Source: Engraulis encrasicolus
Taxonomy: Eukaryota > Chordata > Actinopteri > Clupeiformes > Engraulidae
Direction of reading: 5' to 3'
Length of the DNA stretch: 64,000 nucleotides
Assembly: GCF_034702125.1 (NCBI RefSeq)
Contig: NC_085867.1
Coordinates: 41,114,983 to 41,178,982 of the forward strand
This document shows, one piece after another, positions 24,075 to 35,729 of the stretch. The stretch's first letter is position 1; every line of letters starts with the position of its first letter. The notes beneath the pieces were generated by a model. The model was given only the letters and a program-made list of their open reading frames with translations, was not told the DNA's origin and made no database searches. The position numbers and the translations under genes are program-made.

Positions 24075-24232
24075 TGTCATTGTGACACAGCACTCCTTAG
24101 CACACAAATAAACACTGCACACACCGAAATTGCATTTATGCCTCATCCATGCAAGAGGGCAGCCCCCAATGGCGCCCGAAAGGGAGCAGTGCGGTGGGAC
24201 GGTGCCATGCTCAGGGTACCTCTGTCATGTGG
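24075..24232 (-). mobile_element. SINE, third family, inverted truncated copy
   Basis: Read on the minus strand it matches the 19037 copy from GAGGTACCCTGAGCATGG through AAATGCAATTTCGG to the GTGTCACAATGACAAT end. The tRNA-like head is missing. Confidence 0.7.
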
Positions 24233-24865
24233 TACGTGGCATTGAGCAGCTGGACATGGGCAAGCTCGAGGAGGGATATTTTCTGCTTAATTATCGCTGA
24301 CATCTGCTGTCACAGTATAAGGGAGACATTCATAAAAGGAGGCCCGAACTAAAAAAAAGTGGCATTCACAGGTCATAATGATTTTTTTATTAGTCTCGAA
24401 TGAATGTCAATCAAAAGGATGTGCATAATTTGGGTTTTTGGTGATTTTTTTGCCATAAGCAATAAATCAAATTGCTCCTGAAGTAGGCCTAAAGGGACAC
24501 CGTAGTAGCAATGCTAGGCCTGTAGCCTATTTTTGCACAATCGAGAGAGTGTAGGCTTACATTATGTCCATGAACCAAGAACCAAACCTGAAGTCAGTGA
24601 GGTGTGTGGAAGTCAGAAAGGTACCATTTACAAGCCCATCTTTATGGCCCTGAAAAAAAGTGCTACAGTTTCCAAGTGATTTCTGCATTTATACCCCTTG
24701 CTCAATACACAACAATAAACGTCTAAATTGCACACTTGTTTGATCAGTGGTTATGGGCTGTACCTGAAGGGACATTTTGTGTCCACTCCATGTCATAGGC
24801 ATTCCTCATAGGCTACAACCGATTCTGATTGAAGAAACCAATGAAAATAAATGAATGAGTCTAGC

Positions 24866-25006
<141 letters not shown>

Positions 25007-25773
25007 ACGAAAGTGAATACACCCCTCAGAGTTTTGCAGATTTTTGAGTATATCTTTTCATAGGAAAGCATTACAGAAATTTCACTTTGACACAATGATT
25101 AGAGACCTTTTAACAACCTATTCAACTGCTAAATTTCTTGTTCACTCAGAAAAAAACAAAATACAGCCATTCATGTTTGAACATAGTACACCCCAGATTA
25201 CAGTTTTTCTCGATTGGTTTGGCTAATTTCTTGAAACCGAGATGACATTTCTATAAATTTTGGGTCATTTGGCTAAACATTCTTACACTTCTGCACAACA
25301 GTTCAGATAACTAGCAAAATGTCATATACCTCCCAAAACAGCTCATTCTTGCATCAGCACTAAACCTTCTCCCACGTAAATAGTCAATACCATAAAAATG
25401 GCATATATCCTTCTCAATTGGTTTGGCTCATTTGCATTCATTTAGTCATTCTGTCAAAATAAACTGGATGGTTCAGCATAACGCCATGGATCCTCATCAC
25501 TTGCTCATATCACTCCAAAAACAGTTTACCTGTGTGTCGAAACTAAATTCCTTCCACAGAATGCCGTTTGAAAAAATGTCAAGAAATTAGCCAAATAACG
25601 GAGGAAACTGCAGTATACACGGTTGTAAAATTATTTTCTACAAGCTAGTAAAGTTACAATACCATCTGGCCTGTTGAACACTGTCATGAATTTACTGTTT
25701 ACAGTAAAGAAATTCTTAAAATATTATGTCCTTGACTGTTTTGACAATTGTGTAGACTACTTTGCACATGATG

Positions 25774-26165
25774 AGTAGAGTAGAGTAGAGTAGAGTAGAG
25801 TAGAGTAGAGTAGAGTAGAGTAACTTTATTGATCCCCAGGGGAAAATTCAGGTATCCAGTAGCTTACATAAATACACAAATACACAAAAGCCCACATGGA
25901 CATTTCAAGACAAAAATAAAAACAGGAATAGTCATCAGGGTGGGGAAAATAAAATAAAATAATAGAGATAAATGTAGAAAAGGTAATTGTGCAAAAAGAC
26001 ATTCTGTGAGTTGGGATAGACCAAAGCAGAAAAAACATACTCTGTCAGTTAAGGTAGACAACAAGTGTTGATGGATACATCTATGATATAGTATAGTATG
26101 TAGAAGTAGGCAGTGTACAGAGTATGATAGGGGTTGAACATTCTTACAATGTCACAGTAAAGTAC
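25774..26165 (-). mobile_element. LINE 3' end with (CTCTA)n tail
   Basis: On the minus strand the sequence ends CCTGGGGATCAATAAAGTTA followed by about nine CTCTA pentamers (25774-25821). This is the usual 3' terminus and microsatellite tail of several fish non-LTR retrotransposons. The upstream part (to about 26165) is probable 3' UTR. No coding part is present. Confidence 0.6.
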
Positions 26166-26183
26166 AGGTAAGTGTTTTAGGCA

Positions 26184-26307
<124 letters not shown>

Positions 26308-26428
26308 GAGGTTCCCCAGTAACTGGGCCTGCTCCGACAGATCACAGTCTTTGCTTGTGGTAAGCAGGAAAAACAAGTATGTCCAGTGGTCAAGGGTCAA
26401 AAGCTCCTTAGTGCAGTTATTGGACAGC

Positions 26429-26555
<127 letters not shown>

Positions 26556-27123
26556 ACTCACACAATGAAATCATACTGACATGTTTTGGAGAGGGCAACC
26601 ATTAGACTGAGAATTGTCTAATTCGTTTAGATAAGACAGGTCAATTTATTTGGAAAATGTGCTAAATGTATGCTCAATGTGTCAACTGTAGGGTACTTGT
26701 ATATAGCCATCTGCCGAGATGTACTAAACATTTGAGACATGTACAAAGCATTTGAAATTTGATGAAAGCAATGAAAAATGCCATTCTGTTGTGGGGAATT
26801 GTAAGTTGGTTTGGAGATTTGTCCGTGTTGTTTTGAGAATGTCATCTCAGTTTTGAGAAATTAGCCAAACCAATCGAGAAAAACTGTAAAATCCGGTAGA
26901 GAAGGGGCTGTGTTGGCTCGAATCGTCTCGAAATGAAATGAAATGAAAAGGGATGAAAAGGGAGGTCATCAGTGTGCGTTTCAACCTTTCTTTGCATTGA
27001 ATTTTTACATTTTGAGTCTGCATCTGGCTTAAATAGATTGGTGTGAGATTTGAATGCAATCCTATGGAGAATATCATGATCTGCTTCAGTAGTCACAGTG
27101 CATGTTGACATGCATGTTTCTTT

Positions 27124-27273
27124 TAGGTGTATTTCAGATTGCCAATGTTGACAGCATTCATGCATCCCCAAACCATGTCAGTCCCACTACCATGCTTGGC
27201 TATTGAGAGGATACGCTTTTTTTGTAAAACTCACTTGTTTACCACCACACATGCTTGACACCATCTAAAGCAA
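27124..27273 (-). pseudogene. Tc1-like transposase fragment, minus copy
   Basis: Read on the minus strand this is a C-terminal piece of Tc1-like transposase: KFALDGVKHVWW-like sequence, then a KPSMVVGLTWFGDA-type region in shifted frame, matching the plus copy at 27867-28010 at roughly nine positions in ten. It is frameshifted and truncated. Confidence 0.65.
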
Positions 27274-27294
27274 ATTTGTTTATCTTGGTCTCAA

Positions 27295-27372
27295 GAGAGA
27301 TGGACAGACCAAGGATATGGATCACTGGAACCATGTAGTGTGATCTGAAGAGACCAAGATAAACAAATCGAG
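27295..27372 (+). pseudogene. Tc1-like transposase fragment, plus copy (upstream part)
   Basis: The plus strand reads DRPRIWITGTM in one frame, or TKDMDHWNHVV, stop, SEETKINK in the family frame. This matches the Tc1 motif KDxxxWxxVLWSDETKI, in which D is a catalytic residue (E here). It stops at about 27372, where the 0.5-kb insert begins. Confidence 0.6.
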
Positions 27373-27866
27373 CAATCTGCGTTAGTTCTGGCAGAACACA
27401 TAGTCAACGCGCCCTTTTGCCTATTGGCTGACGCCGACCCAACCCATACAACTCTCCACTAATCAGCTGCGCTTTGGTTAATCAGCTGCAGCTCGCAATT
27501 GGATGCTGACATATGGCGTGCTTTATTTAAACTACCAAATTTGTTTTCCTGTCATTGCTTTTTGCTGCTTGTTTTGCTCCCACCACCTCCCCTGCTCCAC
27601 CAGACTAATCGTTGTCAAACAATGTCATGTTGTTGTTGCTTGCTCTGTTCTAGGGGGTATTTTGCCTTTCCAGCTAAATGGAAGGCACACCACCTGAGGA
27701 TGCTGCTGTTCCCTGTATTGGCTTCCGTGGAGCTCATGGAGAAGCCGGGGAACTTCCTCCGAACAGAGCCATACCCCCAAACACAAATGTATGCATTCAG
27801 AAATAAAGCTTCTGAAATATATCTCTGTTTCCCGTCTCATTTTTGACTAGAGTGGATCTGACAGAA
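27373..27866 (+). other. unidentified 0.5-kb insert inside the Tc1-like copy
   Basis: This segment interrupts the plus-strand transposase between ..AAGATAAACAAAT and TTTAGATGGTGTC, which are contiguous in the inverted minus copy. It contains two ATCAGCTGC-type motifs, a TTTATTTAAA stretch at about 27523-27532, pyrimidine-rich blocks and an AATAAA at about 27801. Neither a SINE head nor a coding exon could be recognised. Confidence 0.45.
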
Positions 27867-28010
27867 ATATACTTTAGATGGTGTCCAGCATGTGTGGTGG
27901 TACACAAGTGAGTTTTACAAAAAAAAGTGTATCCTATCAAAAGCCAAGCATGGTAGTGGTACTGACATGGTTTGGGGATGCATGGATGCTGTCAACATTG
28001 GTAATCTGAT
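27867..28010 (+). pseudogene. Tc1-like transposase C-terminal fragment, plus copy
   Basis: The frame reads LDGVQHVWWYTSEFYKKKC, then AKHGSGTDMVWGCMDAVN, which matches the Tc1 signature KHGGGSxMVWGCxS. The right inverted terminus follows within 25 bp. It is a relic with no N-terminal or complete catalytic region. Confidence 0.75.
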
Positions 28011-28240
28011 TAAGATTTTAATCTGTGGTGTACTCACTTTTGTAAGTACATGTTCAAACATTAATGGCTGGATTTTGTTTTTTTCTGAGTGAACAAGAAA
28101 TTTAAGCGGTTAAATATGTTGTTAAAAGGTCACTAATCATTGTGTCAAAGTGAAATTTCTGTAATGCTTTCCTATGAAAAGATATACTCACAAATATGAA
28201 AAACTGTGAGGGGTGTACTCACTTTCGTGATATACTCTAT

Positions 28241-29529
28241 TTAACCCTAAAGCGACCGACTGGGGTCATTTATGACCCCGGGCACATATTTTCATACACC
28301 ATTCCGGCAATTTTCATCAGAAAAACTTGTCCTTCTAGGAGTTTGTCAATACATATGTTCCGCATGTTGTGAATGATGTTTGTGAGATTTGGACCATCTA
28401 TGTAGGATATATATATATATCATTTATGACCCCGAGAGGATCCATAAGATACTCAACATTATAATGTCCATTGTTGTTGTAATTTTCAAACTCTGTTTTT
28501 TGTATTTTGTGTCTTAGGGCAGGCCATGGTCAGCAGACCTAAAATATTCACAATATAAACATTTATAGTATTAAAATATAATATATTATATAAATAAATA
28601 GGGCACCCCTGCGATAGCCAATGAAACATATTGTGAGGGCACCCAGGTAGCATTTCCTCTGTTATTGCTCCATATTTGTTGATATCATGGCACAGTGGTC
28701 CTAGACACATGATGAGAATATGAAATGGAAGTCATCCTGATGAACAAAGAGGGAGGAAACAAGTCATCAGTGTAGAAATCAATGGCGTTTTTAGAATGTT
28801 CCTTATTTTATGGCTATACAAAGGCTGAAGCATCAGTTGAATCATTTCTTTGCTCTAATATATGTGGAAGACACCTTTTCACAGCTACAATATCCAGAAA
28901 AAGTTTCAGAGAAATTTTGAGTGTGCATAAGGTTATATGTTTGAGACATGGTTTTGTCTATGTAAATTACCATATTCTCTGATCTTGTGATTTCATGAAC
29001 CCAGAAATGTTGAGTACCCTAAAGTTTTATTGCAGAAATGTCATCTATGGGCCTAATGGATAGAATTTAGCTTGGTTTCTCAAAGTTTCACTTTGAGCAA
29101 TTTCCATAATTAGCATAAATATAGGCCTACTGTATTATTATGGTGAGACTACTACAAGTGAATAGGCTAAAAAAAATTAAATGATAGATATCACCATGAA
29201 ACGTTCTCAGTTGATTACTGATGATGAGAGAAGAAAAAAATTTATTGGATGTTTTTTGTATTTTGATGTTTACATATGCAAATGGGGGCATACATCATAT
29301 TTATATGTAAGTTTGACTAGGCCTATTTTTTAGCAAAACAATAAAATGTTCAAATTCACATTTTTTTTGCTTTAGATGAGGGACAAGTATGTGCTAGATG
29401 TAAATACATTTGAATGAACCCCAAAAAATAATTTATATAGTGGTAGGCTATTTCTATATAAACTCCTTGGGGTCATAAATGACCCCGCTCGGTCAGATTA
29501 GTCGCAAAAACAGGCCGGTCGCTTGAGGG
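28241..29529. mobile_element. TTAA-type DNA transposon, 1.29 kb, no transposase
   Basis: The left end is TTAA (28241-28244) followed by CCCTAAAGCGACCG; the right end is CGGTCGCTTGAGGG (29516-29529). Subterminal palindromes GGGGTCATTTATGACCCC and GGGGTCATAAATGACCCC lie just inside each end. CCC..GGG termini at TTAA suggest piggyBac. The right end is followed by CTAT repeats in place of TTAA. Confidence 0.65.
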
Positions 29530-29587
<58 letters not shown>

Positions 29588-29596
29588 GTCTATCTG

Positions 29597-29641
<45 letters not shown>

Positions 29642-29676
29642 ATGTCTGCCTGTCTGTCTGTCTGTCTGTCTCTGTT
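29530..29676. repeat. (CTAT)n/(CTGT)n tetranucleotide array, right
   Basis: CTAT units with two CTGT variants, ending in a CTGT-rich stretch. Same unit and polarity as the array at 24866-25006. Confidence 0.97.
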
Positions 29677-29738
29677 TGACAGGATGGACACCTCCCCCCA
29701 GACATTTGATTTGTCAACAGACTGGGTTGACTTGATTT

Positions 29739-30069
29739 CATAAATAAGGGCGAGCACGCGCAGGGTTGGATTACATGCATGATGTCAAAATTGGGCGGTG
29801 TCAGTGGTGGGCAGACCTTCAAGGCAGCGCCTTGTCAACGGAGCACCCCGCCCGCTGGAGGACCGGTTGGACAGGAGATGCTGCAATACATTCAGTCCTA
29901 CGCTTGCCTCCGGAGTCTGAGGAAGTAGTGTAGTGAAAAACGTCGAACCCATTCAGAAGTCCAACAGATTTGGAAAGTAAACAACGTTCAAGTAAACAAG
30001 TAAACAAACATTCATAGAAGCCACTCGGTTACAATCGTGAGACGCGGATGACACCGCGGTGCCTAAGAG
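29739..30069 (+). promoter_or_regulatory. candidate prlr promoter and non-coding first exon
   Basis: ATAAATAAG at 29740-29748 is TATA-like. A CG-richer, repeat-free stretch follows and ends in CCTAAGAG directly before a good donor, GTATGT, at 30070. The first readable prlr exon (40774) begins at a splice acceptor, so at least one upstream non-coding exon must exist. This is the best candidate I see, but the link is inference. Confidence 0.3.
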
Positions 30070-30476
30070 GTATGTGCTTCTTTCCTTATTCGGTCATGTC
30101 AATAGAATCGCTTGTTCTGTTCTGCGGGTGGATTGGGTTAGAAACTCGTTGTTATAGACTTTTAAGTTGTTCATTTATGTACACTACAGCAAATAAACAA
30201 TCTTGCTTAAAGACTGATAGGGTAGCCTACGACATTCCCATGTGCCTCTGCTTTATTGCCTCAAAAAAAATAATTCAAAGAGTTACTTTATCAAGAAAAG
30301 TCTGCAAAATATGAGGCATCTCATAGACTACCCTTTTAATAGTTTATATATGCTGAAGGGGAATTTAACTAGACCAAGTTTTGGATAGCGTCATGTGGAT
30401 ATTTTGTGTGCATTCCTTGTGCACGCGCGGGGTGTCGAGGCTGCTGAAAGTTGTTTGCTCTGTCTATGGCCAAGGT

Positions 30477-30490
30477 TTTCTTCTTCTTCT

Positions 30491-30531
<41 letters not shown>

Positions 30532-30562
30532 TTCTTCTTCTTCTTCTTCTTCTTCTTCTTCT
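30477..30562. repeat. (TTC)n trinucleotide array
   Basis: About 85 bp of TTC with two TCC variants. The poly-Ser and poly-Leu frames across it are artefacts. A pure (GAA)/(TTC) tract of this size can form triplex DNA. Confidence 0.97.
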
Positions 30563-31196
30563 TTCAGACATAATTATTCCCATTCCACTTATTTGAAATA
30601 GGCCTATCCAGGTGAAACAGATGTTTGGTTAGGTTTACCTGCTGTGAAACTATCTCATTTGTGGTTCTGAGAATTTGCATGTCCCTGGAGAACATAGCAT
30701 GGAATAAAAGGAGCATTTTCTCTCCCAATTTCAGAAGACAGTTGAGTTGGGTTAATATGCCACATTTCAATTTTGAGAATATCCTCAGGGAGAGTGTGTT
30801 GGGCTACTGTAGCAATGGTCTTTGAAGTCTTCACACAGGGTAGATAATATGGGTTAAGATAAGATAGTCCAAGGCCCTAAAATATTTATCCTTACCCATA
30901 AATCCACCACAAATGAAGACATTCAAGACTTTGGCTGGGTTTGACTATGTATTTGTTTGTTTTTGTTTACCAGTACACACTGAGAGATCCTATTTTAATT
31001 TATTTATAAGTATACTGATATAGTCGGCTGTTATGTAATGAGCTTTCTCGTCGCCAGTAATCCTAATCCGCCACACGGCGATGACTGCTGCTGCTGCTGC
31101 TACTGTAACAATCCTGTGATCACTTAACATAACGCTGATCTAGGCCTATCAGCCATTTAGTCATTTCTGCCATGTAGGCTTAAACTGAAATATATA

Positions 31197-31400
31197 CACA
31201 GTAAAAAAAGCAGTGTTAATTCAACACTGGGAACGTACTCTAGGACCACTCTGATATGTTCAACCGACTCTCTAAGTGTTGAATTAATTCTGCAAAATGT
31301 AGGCCTAGGTTTTCGTTATTCAACACTTTCACAAAAGAGCACACTGATTTTAGCTTCAGACAAGAATGAAATAGGCAGTCCGGTGTTAATGTGAACTCAC
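31197..31400. mobile_element. miniature repeat, ACAGTAAAAA..GTGTTAATTCAACACT type
   Basis: It starts ACAGTAAAAAAAGCAGTGTT and contains TTAATTCAACACT, then AGTGTTGAATTAATTCTG in inverse orientation. The same type occurs at 32230-32345. The ends are not resolved. Confidence 0.45.
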
Positions 31401-31609
31401 TGACTTGTGTATTACACATGTCAGTGAGATAGGATGAAAGCTGTCAGACTGACGTTTGTGTTTTGGGTGGTTGCTCACCCTGTCCTTGCTCAACCGTAGT
31501 CAATTTGTTTAAACAGTTATATGGCATTTTTATTGTTATTTCTCGTAGGTTCCACTCGTAAAAGTTACTCCCATAGTCCATCTATAAAAACAGACCTGAT
31601 AGGTCAAGG

Positions 31610-31611
<2 letters not shown>

Positions 31612-31665
<54 letters not shown>
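31612..31665. repeat. (GA)n microsatellite
   Basis: About 54 bp of pure GA. Confidence 0.97.
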
Positions 31666-31667
<2 letters not shown>

Positions 31668-32229
31668 CAGTGTGTAAATCAGGTCAAAAAGAAAGGCGAG
31701 TGATGAATGGAGGAAGGTGTTTCAACATGTAGCCTAATTTTCCCACAGCCAGATAATGCAGTTTGTGTGTGTGTAGACACCAGCCGTCTTTATATAATAA
31801 TTAACTTCCCTTTTATTGAACCATGAAGCTTTAAAATGAAAAGAATACAACTGCGAGGCAACCAACCACGAGGTTCCTAAAAATAATGGTAATTGGGGGG
31901 AAAAAAAGCTTAAATGAATTCCCAATGTTTCAAACATTTTAATACTGATACTGTGATAGACTAAGAATGTTTCATGGGCTATTCTGAACACTGTATTTCT
32001 AATCTTGATGGTCCATTTCAGTAGCTTAACCTTAACGAGACCCTCCAGTCTGGATGGAAGTTTTTGAAACCCTTTTGGTTCACCCCCCTCTCTATCAGAT
32101 AAGCAGACGACCCTCAGTCGCATTGATAGCCATAGAAAAGGCTGTTCAATCAGTAACTTCCCAGGTGCCTTCGTAGGATTGTAGTGTCTTGAAAGGTCAT
32201 ATGAGAAATAAATTGTGCCCTGTGGTCAT

Positions 32230-32345
32230 ACACAGTAAAAAAGAGCAATATTAATTTAACACCTGAAGAGTTGATTTAACATCTTCTAGAGTGTATTTGG
32301 TCCCAGGGTACTCTCCAAATAGTGAATTAACACTGATGTGTGTAA
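32230..32345. mobile_element. miniature repeat, second copy of the ACAGTAAAAA type
   Basis: ACAGTAAAAAAGAGCAATATTAATTTAACACC, an AGAGTGTATTTGGTCCCAGGG centre and AGTGAATTAACACTG. Related to the copy at 31197. Confidence 0.45.
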
Positions 32346-33479
32346 TTACGGCTTCGTTAATGACTGTTCTTTTTCTTTCTTTCTTTCTTTTCACCCCTGT
32401 AAGCCAGTTCTTATTTTGTATAGCTGTTTCTGTGTTTTTGGTTTGCGTTGACAAGCTCTGATTGCACACTTCCTTATCAGTCAACTAAACCTGGAGATTT
32501 TTTCCTGTCTTGAAAAGTATCAAGAGTAGTGCTACTACTTTGCTGTGGAGCATTTTCCAGGACTTTCTGTATGTTACTGATAAGAAGGAACACAAAGTTG
32601 ATTTGCATTATCCAAACAGCATTCGCACATCCACTGATTCGACTATCACTGAAAAGAATCAGAATACTTCGAAATCAAACATCCACTTGGAAAATGATAG
32701 CATTCACTGCCCTACAATGAAGAAAAGAAAAAAAGTGATCCTTGTATGTCTGTTGCTGCGTACAGTACAGTGACGCAAATGCTTTTGTGATAACACAGAA
32801 ACCTTGATATCCCGACAAACAAGTTCCTTCATTTACACTGTGGCCTGGGTAGGTGTGTTCACTATTTTGCCATCAGTGGCCTCCACGCTGTATAGACTTG
32901 TTTTCATGCAGGTCGGCGCATTGTAGGTATACATACAACGTTGTTGGTTACATCAACACACATTTTATATAGGCCTGTTGCACGAGGTGCAGTTGTTTTT
33001 TATCTTGGAGTGATTGGGCCGCTTTGCATTAAAAAAGGTCAATTTCAGAGTAAAGCTGAGAGCTGTCAGTCTTAGAAAGGGCCATGGTGACCCAAAACAT
33101 CACCGCAATAAAATAGATTGAAAGGGACCTGCTTGTTTCATTTAATCTTTGCCTTTACAGCAACGCAAACACAAATACTGTGCTTGAGAACATTTTTTAC
33201 ACAATGTAATCTTTCCACCTGATTTGAGAGACTTGGTAACAACTATCATAATTGCACGTCCTTTCCCAGAGAACACTGAGTGATAGGTAGGCTACTGCGG
33301 ATAATTAAAGATTTGCCCTCGGGTTTGTTATCTTTTTGCATAGTACGTGTTCGTGCCATGGCTGCACTACCGGCAAACAGTATGTTGACAATGTTAAAGC
33401 CCACAGGTGCTAATTAGTTGGCTTTGCTGTACATGTACTGCGTTGGTAGGTAAGGTCTTAGCCACGCACTCACAGCATC

Positions 33480-33537
33480 AGTCATCACCAGGGGCGCTGA
33501 CAGCTTTGGCCGGGCCCCGGACATAGTCATCTGAAAG

Positions 33538-33596
<59 letters not shown>

Positions 33597-33705
33597 CACC
33601 ACCACCACCTCCAAATCCAATGTAACTTATATAATGACATCTTAATTCTGGGCTGCCCTCCCCCCCTTATCTGGGCCCGGGACTACTCACCCTTTTATGT
33701 CCCCT
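33480..33705 (+). repeat. dispersed GGCGCTGACAGCTTTGG repeat containing a C56 homopolymer
   Basis: It begins GGGGCGCTGACAGCTTTGGC and contains GACATAGTCATCTGA and TTATCTGGGCCCGGGAC. The copy at 52165 has the same order with only six C at the position where this one has 56 (33538-33593). Fragments in opposite orientation lie near 39490 and 44080. Confidence 0.65.
33538..33593. repeat. C56 homopolymer
   Basis: 56 consecutive C bases. The complementary G run is a strong G-quadruplex former. The true length is uncertain because such runs are error-prone in sequencing. Confidence 0.85.
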
Positions 33706-33738
33706 GCCATGTCGGCTTCCCTGGGCATCTCTATAGAG

Positions 33739-33741
<3 letters not shown>

Positions 33742-33822
<81 letters not shown>
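33742..33822. repeat. (TG)n microsatellite
   Basis: About 80 bp of pure TG. Confidence 0.97.
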
Positions 33823-33825
<3 letters not shown>

Positions 33826-34002
33826 TGTGGGGTGGGTGTAAATAATGCATTGCCTCCTAATCCGTGTAGCGTCCCGCTCCGCAAGTGTTGCTGTTGGCCA
33901 GCTCTCCTCTTCTCTCCCCTCAGCACTGATCTTTGACACCCTTGTGCAACTTTACGCCCTTGATCACAACTGGGCTGCAGCACCAAACAAAAGGCGCTCA
34001 GC

Positions 34003-34043
34003 TGTGTGTGTGTGTGTGTGTGTGTGTGATGGTACCACAGTTT

Positions 34044-34120
<77 letters not shown>
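34003..34120. repeat. (TG)n microsatellite, interrupted
   Basis: Two TG blocks separated by ATGGTACCACAGTT at about 34028-34043. Confidence 0.97.
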
Positions 34121-34122
<2 letters not shown>

Positions 34123-34149
34123 CGACGAAGCGTTTGACCCCATCCTACC

Positions 34150-35267
34150 CCACCCAAGTCAAATTAAATTTTGAAAACATTAATAACGGTGTAGGTATAT
34201 TTTCTTATGGCACAAGATGATGCTTGCTCAAAAATGGAAGCAACTATGGCAGTCGTCCTTGGTGACACATTACCAACTAAAAATGCATCACAGCCCTTAG
34301 TGTCTGTGATCTCATTGCCACCCCCAATAAAATAGATAGATGCCCAATGATACCGAAGTGAAAGTGAATTAGAAGAGATGCATGTGGTTCTAATCATGTG
34401 AACTGAAGGAGACGCATGAATCTCGTTTGGCAGCATTGTTGATGACTTCCCATACTAAAGGAGCTAGACAAGGCCCCAGGTGTTGGGTCTGAGATACGTA
34501 CGTAGTTTTTTTTTAACAGAGTAAACAGAAATAAATCAAAATGATCAATTTGATGCTTGTTTTGTCTCTTTATTAAGATAGGGCTATGACGAGTGGGAGA
34601 GAAATGGGGTAGGGCTGGAATATGAAAAGAAAATACAAAGGTACACAACACTGATCAATGCTCAATGCGTAGTCCTTCTTCACAGTGCAAGTTTACGGTT
34701 CGAGTGTTTGTAGGCCTATACAAATGTAATGCACCCCTTAATAACTCTGATTAACGGGACTCTACTGCATAGATAAGTAAATATGACAGGTGACAAAGAC
34801 ATCTTACGTCTTTGTATTATGAGAAAAGGAAGGTCACATTAGATATGGGCAAACCTTTATTGCTTTAATAATTGGGCCTTGTTAGCTTATCTCTTATCAT
34901 CCCTTTTAAGATCACCGGTATCATGTCATAAAATAACACTTAGTCTCAGATTGGCTCATTGGTTCATTTTTTCATTGGTTCATTGGTTTCATCACTGCGC
35001 TGGCTTATCAACTTGTTGCTGACTTATTTGTGTAACAGTGAGAAACTTGTCAACTGGGAATGTGCAGTGTGTCCCATATTTAAGGTGCTATGCATAAGCT
35101 TGCCTAGGTTAAATATAGAGAGGTGAGACAAGGTTGGTGTCTTTTTTTGCTGTGTAAGTTTGTAATCACCTTCACTCATGTTAAGCCTTTACTATTTTGG
35201 ATCACTGTCATACAGAGTTTTTTTTAAAGTATGAGTACTCTTACTGTGTGTCTACCCCATTATGTAC
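34150..35267. other. unassigned sequence
   Basis: No exon or repeat recognised. A TTGGTTCATT motif is repeated near 34955-34990. Confidence 0.55.
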
Positions 35268-35729
35268 TAGGGCTGCGCAATCAATTGAATTTGAATCAAA
35301 ATAGTGACTTAGTCACGACGATTAAAAAAAATGAAAACAGCGATTTTAATCGTGATCGCACAGGGAGCAATATAGTGACCTTCAATTGGGTGTTCTTGAA
35401 GCAGAACATGTTAACCGGCTGGTGTTTCTACCCAGAAATCTGTAGGCCCGCATCATGCTATTACCTTTAACACAATTATTACAATTGAGTTTTATTTTGT
35501 TTATGTCTTATATAATGCTTTCTTGCTTATTTGTCATTTCGTGATTTTAAATTACATTCTGCACTCATTTTTTTAATTAAATGTAGTGCAATAAAATGTA
35601 GTTGTTAATTGTTGTTGAATAATCATAATGATGATATCATAATATAGTATTACATTTTGATCCAAATAATCGTTTATTTGGTCCAAATAATCCAAATTAT
35701 CTTTTTTTTTTACCATAATTGCACAGCTC
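35268..35729. mobile_element. degenerate hAT-like miniature element
   Basis: The left end TAGGGCTGCGCAATC and right end ATTGCACAGCTC are imperfect inverted repeats. The interior has CGATTTTAATCGTGATCG motifs typical of fish hAT miniature elements. No clean 8-bp target duplication is visible. Confidence 0.55.

Larger units (their letters stand above)
30570..33480. other. gene-poor segment with a few small repeats
   Basis: No coding exon recognised. It holds a (GA)n array and two short related repeats (listed separately) plus several TAGGCCTA motifs. If the prlr first exon at 30 kb is real, this is prlr intron 1. Confidence 0.55.

Noticed and set aside
26842..27171. 109-residue minus-strand open frame
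   Set aside because: It spans the end of the nested TIR element and the Tc1-like sequence, with no transposase motif in that frame.
30395..30601. Poly-Ser / poly-Leu open frames
   Set aside because: Produced by the (TTC)n array.
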